Program-made: the position numbers and the translations under genes
Assembly (NCBI RefSeq): GCF_943734655.1
Contig: NC_071355.1
Span: 219,605,527 to 219,669,526, forward strand
Direction of reading: 5' to 3'
Length of the DNA: 64,000 nucleotides
From: Sabethes cyaneus
Lineage: Eukaryota > Arthropoda > Insecta > Diptera > Culicidae
In this document: one piece after another, positions 58,561 through 64,000 of the stretch
Layout: each line of letters opens with the position of its first letter
Numbering within the stretch: the first letter of the stretch is position 1
Notes under the pieces: model-generated
Database searches by the model: none
Seen by the model: only the letters and a program-made list of their open reading frames with translations
Told to the model about the DNA's origin: nothing

Positions 58561-61145
58561 AAAGTTAGTAAAAACGGCAAAGAGTCAGAAAGTCCAAAGT
58601 CAAAATGTCAATAAATCTAAAACGAAAAGTTGAAAATTTAAAACTAAAAAAGGCGAAAAATCGAAGAGTCAAAAAATCGAAAACTCAAAACGACGAAAAG
58701 TTGAGAAGTCAAAAAGTCACAAAGTGTGATAGTCGGAAAGTAGAAAAAATGAAAAATTGAAAATTCGATAGTCGCAAAATCGAAGAACCGAGATGTTCAA
58801 AAGACGAGTAGTTGAAAAGTTGAGAATTCTTAAGTCTAAAGAAAAGTTAAAAGTCGAGAATAGGAAAAAGCGAAAGTTGGAAAGTAAAAGAAAAATCGAT
58901 AATCGAAGTCTAAAATTCTAAACGTCGAAAATTCGAAAGTAAAAAAATCGAAAATTGAAATGTTGAAACGTCAAAATGTCAGAAATAGAAAGGTTGAGAC
59001 GCGAATAGTCGCAACAGCCGAAAATAGTCGAAAAGTAGAAATATTGAAAATTCAAAACGTGGAAGTCGATAGCCAAATTACGATAATTATTGTCGTAAAA
59101 TCGAAAAGTCGAAATATTGAAACGCCAGGAGTAAAAAAGTTGAAAGGCGAAAATTCAAAAGTTGAAAATCCAAAGAGACAAAAATTGAATTGAATTTGAA
59201 AAAGCGAAAAGGCAATATGCTGAAATGTCAGAAGGCTTTAAGGTCGAAAAGTCATGAATTCAAAGACTCAAAATAAAAAGATACTAACGGGTGGCAACTA
59301 AAATTTTGGAATTTTTTTCTCAAGCTGTTAAAAAAGACAAAAATGCACGAAGAAGATTTGTTTTACCGAAATTAAAGATACATTATCCATTGTTGAAAAA
59401 AAATTACTGTACTTTTGAAAACGATCCGTAATCGGCAGTTCGGCGAAGCTATCGTTTGACGTCGAAACAGGAGCGTTGTACGGCTGTCATGTCAATTTTG
59501 CGAATGCATCTCTTGATTCTACCAATTAACTGTATGCAATTCGTGGTTCTCCTGTTATTTTTATACACCAAAGAACTCAAAATCCCGAAGAAATCTTCGA
59601 TTGGGCGCATTGAGACAGATTTTTCGGGTCGTGGTTTTTGAGTAAAAATGAGATCGAATGGGTATTCTGGAACGATCGTGTTTTTTGGCCAAAACACGTA
59701 TTGTCCATCTGCATGATGTTTTTGTAAAAACGGGATCAAAATTTTCTTCAAAAATTCGTCTGGTGCATCTTAATTGATAGCCAAACCACAGGACTTGTAG
59801 TTGAAGAAACGAGAAAGAGAACAATGTCCTTCTGCGTCCATAATTTTGGTTGGTCTTCCACTACCGTGCTTGCAAATAGTTGTTGGGCATCTTAGGATAT
59901 GGTAAACAGTCGAAGCCGCAACATATTTGCTTTTTAAATGTTGTACCGTACACTTTGTGCCGAGATTTCTGTTGCAGTTCGTAAAAGTGTACAACGCGCT
60001 TCCGAAATGCTTCTTGTTTCGACGCCAGTTTTTGCAAAACAGGGCAAGCATAAACAAAACAAAAGATATTAACAAAAAGAGAAGAGAGAGAGAGAGAGCT
60101 AACACATACATACTCTCATTTCTCTCTGAGCTCGTTTGTTGTTGAGCATAAGGGCCGCAAAAAAATTCCAAAATCCATTGGAAAGCTCAAAGGTCGAAAA
60201 GTCAAGAATTCAAAAAGTAGTAAAGTAAAAAAATCGAAAAAGTCAAAAGGTTGAAAAGTAAAAACAAGAAAAGTTGCAAGTCGAAAAAACCGTGTAATTT
60301 AAGTCAAAATGCCGAATTAAAAAAAATCGAAAAACCAAAACGTCAAGAAGTCGCATAATCAAAAAGTCCAAAAATCGAAATGCTAAAAATCCAAAAGTCA
60401 AAGAGCCAAAATTGAAGATTCGAAAACTTGAAAAGGCAAAATGATGAATCGTTGGAAAGCTTGAAAAGTCGAGAATTCGAAAAGTCGTAAAGTAAAAAAA
60501 CCGGTAAGTCAAAAACATAAAATTTGAAAGTCGAAAACTACAAATTTAAGTCAAAATGCCGAAATGTGGAAAAGTTTAAATGTCGAATAGTCGAGGATTC
60601 CAAAAGTGGCAATGTCGAAAAGTCGAAAGCAGAAAAGTTAAAAGACGAAAATTCAAAAGTTAAAAAGTCGAAATATCGAAAAGTTGAAAGTCGAAAAGCT
60701 AAGAAAAAAATTGAAGATTTTGAAAATCAATATATCATAAAGCTGAAATATTGGAGATCTTAAGCGTCAAAAAGTCCAGAACTCGAAAAATATCAATGTA
60801 AAAAATTCAAAAAATCGATAGGTCGAAAAATTGAAAAGTCAATATGCCAAAACGCCGAAAAGCTCGAAGGTCAAAGAAATTTAAGTCAAAATGCCGAAAT
60901 GTCGAAAAATTTAAAAGTCGAACAGAACAGTCGAACACAAAAAGTCAATAATTCGAAATGGCGATAAGTCGAAAGCAGAAAATGGATAGTTCGGCAATCA
61001 AAAAGTAGAAGCATAATAATGTTGAAAAAGTGAAAAATCAAAAAAATCGAAAGCCAAAAAGCCGAAAACTCGGGAAGTAAAAGAAACAAAATGTCGGAAG
61101 AAGAAAAGTTAAAAGGTGAAAGTTCAAAAATCAAAAAGTCGAACG
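58560..61145 (+). repeat. AAAAGTCGAAA minisatellite field
   Basis: Degenerate units of about 8-12 bases around AAAGTCGAAAA, with variants AAGTTGAAAA, AAGTCAAAA and AAATCGAAAA. The field covers 58560-59285 and 60180-61145, the gap being the mariner at 59290-60175. It grades into the GTCAGTCAAAA field on its left. A longer block (GTCAAAATGCCGAA plus ATTTAAGTC) recurs at about 60303, 60548 and 60880. Coding frames across it are artefacts. Confidence 0.88.
59290..60175 (-). pseudogene. nearly full-length Tc1/mariner element, inactive
   Basis: The minus strand encodes NWRRNKKHFGSALYTF-like N-terminal text, HLKSKYVAASTVYHIL (helix-turn-helix), and, after a large internal deletion, ILIPFLQKHHADGQYVFWP, RPIEDFFGILSSLVYKNN and IGRIKRCIRKIDMTAVQRSC followed by FDVKR at the natural C-terminus (59449). 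The first catalytic Asp region is missing and RPIED holds the last acidic residue. The ends share an inverted ATTTTGGAATTTTTTT (near 59302 and 60157-60174). A GA microsatellite lies within the N-terminal region. It sits inside the AAAGTCGAAA minisatellite, giving a clear insertion context. Confidence 0.8.
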
Positions 61146-61149
61146 ACTC

Positions 61150-64000
61150 ATCTAATTGTTTTCAAAAATTTGTTTTGTAACAGCAGCACGGAAGCTGTTA
61201 TTTCGAAAATTGATTTTACCATGAACAGACGAAGTACTTACTTTGCATTCATTTTGCAACATTGAGTGCCCACACAAAACAAATCGTTTGTTTAATCCTA
61301 GCTAGTCAAATTGATTATTGCGATACGTGCAACAGGAAAGAATAAGGTGTAAAATGAAAACTAGATCCTCATTTATTATTATTTCACAGATTTGCATTTT
61401 TAATTGCTTCTATATACTGATACGTGTAGCAGGACTGGAGTACCAATTGATATCAGTACCATAACTATTGATCCGGGTTTATTTTCCTTCTTAGTGCAAA
61501 TCATACCAACTCACTAACTCGCCCTGAGTGAAACTGTTTTATTTTGCGTTAAACCACGATATGATCAGTACCAGTATCAGTCCCACTTTTCAGCATTCCT
61601 ACCATAATCAAATTCCAATTAATTTGTTCAATCTAATGTTCGCTGCAAAGCGAAAGAAAACAGTTGGATTTACGATTCACTGTTGACGTGCCGATGAAAA
61701 GCAGTAATTCTACGCCAGTATTTGCCGCCACAGTTGAATTGCGGTGAAAATGACCCTCCGGTCGCTGGACCAATCGGTAGCCAATGGGGCCAGGCCAGGG
61801 AATTAGTAGAGCATCCCTTCCGATAGCGCTAGCGGGCTGGCTGGCTGGCCGGCTGGTCGCTTGTAACGCGGACATAGGATGTTCCGGAACAACGCAACGA
61901 CGCTAGTTGGAGACTGTCGGTATAATGCTTTTCCGCTGAAACGATGAAAGATTCATTACCGAAGCGGATTACTGAATTGTTAATCAATCTGTCGTGCGTG
62001 CCGTGAACAGATGTCGCCCGATACCCGCACGGCTAGAAAAAGGGAGAGGTTTGTAAAGCGTACAAATAAAGCTTGCTAGCATTGCTAATTGCCCGACTTT
62101 ATCGGAGGACTAAACGGCTGCACAACCGAACCGGTGCGAACCTGCTTCGCCATGACCGACCGGTGCAGTGCAGTGCAGTGTGGCGGTTGCCGGGAAACGA
62201 CAGAGCAACCTCGGTGGTATCTATTGCAATTATTGGCTGAAACGGGCACGGCCAGTTCATGAGAAATTATATCGATTTACATAGTATTTTGGCTGGCTGT
62301 TTAATTAGAGAATGTTTCATCTTGTGTGGGATACGGGGAGCAATTTTATAGCATTAATTTTTCATGTTTACATGCGAATTGTCATGTTTTCCCAGGCGTT
62401 TGGTGAAACTTATTGAATTGTAGATTTAGGTTAAGTTGACATGAAACTTCTCGCCGAATACAGATAGATGTCTGTCAGTGGATTCATTCCGACATTAACT
62501 AAATAAAAAAGCAATGTAATAGTTGATAAAGGTGTTGCAGCCTTTAATAGTAAGCCACATGATCATATATGATAGTCAACCTATCACTTCCATTACACTT
62601 ACGGAGTGCCTACAATTCGAATGAAATTTATTCATCAGTTTTATTCAGTATCATAACAGTAAAAAAGATTTTGCTTTCTTTCTTAAAGAAAATGTCCTTC
62701 GCATGATCAACTAACCTAAATTGAAATGCAAAAATTTCAAAGAGTCTATTACAACTATAATACACTTTCAGTATCTTATCGTGAACAACGGGCACAAAGG
62801 ATCATCTCATTACGAAATAACACAATCTCGACCACCATTCATCTTCATAGAGTTTTTTCTTTCGCCGTGGTACTCCGATAACACGTATATTATCACGAAC
62901 CAACATAAAAACGAGCACACTTTCCGACAGTTGCTTCCGGAAATTAGCATTAGCATCATCTGGGTTCTCGACTCAGTGAAAAACTAGATCAAACGGACGA
63001 ACAAACGGTGCTCGGCCAAACGCAGTAAGTGGTTCTATGGTGCCTGTAGGATTTTTTTGTTGCCTCATGCAGAATTGCTCATCTGCTGCTCGCATTGTAG
63101 GAGCCTGTAACCGTTGTCATGCCATCCGATGACATATTGCGGCGATAAGAAAAACGCAGCTTAGTTGAAGCGATGCTCGCTTTCAGAATGGTTTTGTTCA
63201 AATGGTATGTAGAGATTTTGCGTTCTGATCTAGGTTGCCATTCGGAGAGAATTTAGATTTTAATTTGAAAATTGGGCCACAGAATAAGCTGCTCAACAGC
63301 TTGTAACTTTTGAATGTTTGTCCTGATCCTGAACAATGCTATCAGCATTCTTTCTCCAGGAATGATATTTTTTTGCTAAGGTAAGATGAAATATCGCGGT
63401 TATTTATTATACTTAAATCGGGTGCAACTTAAGCGATAAAGAAATTTACTGTGCAAATTGTTGCACACGTGGGAATTAACTAAAGTCGATTTTTTCTTGA
63501 TACGGGTGCCTTACCGTCTATAAGATTCTGCAAGAAGAAGTAGAATTAATTAACAGTAAGAATTTTTATCTACTAGTAAAATTCAATGAGGAAGTCAATT
63601 ATATCCACATTTTATATCCTCTTCCCATCAACGATCTCTAAGCTTGTTTTGATTTATTTTTGTCTGGCTATATTGAAAAGGGTAGATGCCATTTTAAATA
63701 AGGCTAGTTTTGCCGCATTCCAATTTGTTTGATCTTTGGTCCAGTGCACCATCGACCATTACACATCGATAAACTCCAATAGAAAAAGTAACGTTAAAGG
63801 ATGATTTAATCTCGATTATGGGAAACTAGCGTATCGAATTCATATATTTCTTCTTTTGAACTATATGTAACGGTGATAGGGAGAGACGGATTTTTTTTCA
63901 AAACTCTTATATATATTCGGACGTTTTAAAAGGAAATAATGTCGCTTTTAGCGCATATTTGATCAAAGCCTATCAAGTGTCGGTAATCATTTGATTGCTG
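61150..64000. other. unassigned DNA with a GC-rich patch
   Basis: No recognised protein. 61730-62210 is richer in GC and CpG, with a GGCTGGCTGGCTGGCC run at about 61831-61850 and four GTGCA units at 62163-62182. It could be a regulatory or untranslated exon region, but nothing shows this directly. Confidence 0.4.

Noticed and set aside
56880..61145. CRISPR-like array in the repeat field
   Set aside because: Units are 8-12 bases, degenerate and without unique spacers of constant length; the context is eukaryotic.

Overview
The window looks like AT-rich, repeat-dense nuclear DNA of an insect, most likely a culicid mosquito. The reasons are fossils of RTE-, R1- and BEL/Pao-type retrotransposons, Tc1/mariner transposases, several tRNA-derived SINEs, many short inverted-repeat elements, and one 59-bp GT...AG intron. 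I found no intact host gene, no operons, no CRISPR array and no rRNA. The only long open frame, 446 codons on the minus strand at 25972-27312, is the integrase end of a BEL/Pao retrotransposon. The species assignment is inference.

Layout. 1-3.6 kb is unassigned. 3.6-5.4 kb is a decayed RTE-type reverse transcriptase interrupted by a hAT-type MITE with a perfect 8-bp target duplication. 6.6-9.3 kb holds a tRNA-like head, two MITEs and a duplicated unknown repeat. 9.3-15.2 kb is largely featureless. 15.2-19 kb has a SINE, two minisatellites and copy 1 of a 1.05-kb repeat. 19.2-19.6 kb is a decayed piece resembling a host Hippo/MST kinase, with a recognisable intron. 22.2-24.5 kb holds mariner, R1 and old BEL fragments. 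24.8-27.5 kb is copy 2 of the 1.05-kb repeat, inverted and split by the young BEL-derived insertion. 29.7-31 kb is an R1/Loa-type ORF1. 33.4 kb is a complete SINE. 34.5-38.2 kb is a second RTE element broken by other insertions.

38.8-48.6 kb is dominated by inverted-repeat DNA elements. They include two whose termini are built from iterated short motifs, and a hAT element (47308-48639) carrying two nested MITEs. 52.9-53.8 kb is an inverted-repeat element with CACGTG ends. 54.0-56.8 kb is an element carrying a satellite-like array with 573-bp higher-order periodicity. 56.9-61.1 kb is a degenerate purine-rich minisatellite field invaded by a SINE and a mariner.

The window is best read as nested transposition inside intergenic or intronic DNA. 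I see no new enzymatic or defence system. The points most worth following are the Hippo-like pseudogene, the BEL insertion with the same LTR end at both termini, the higher-order repeat, and the insertions whose empty sites can be read from flanking or paralogous sequence.
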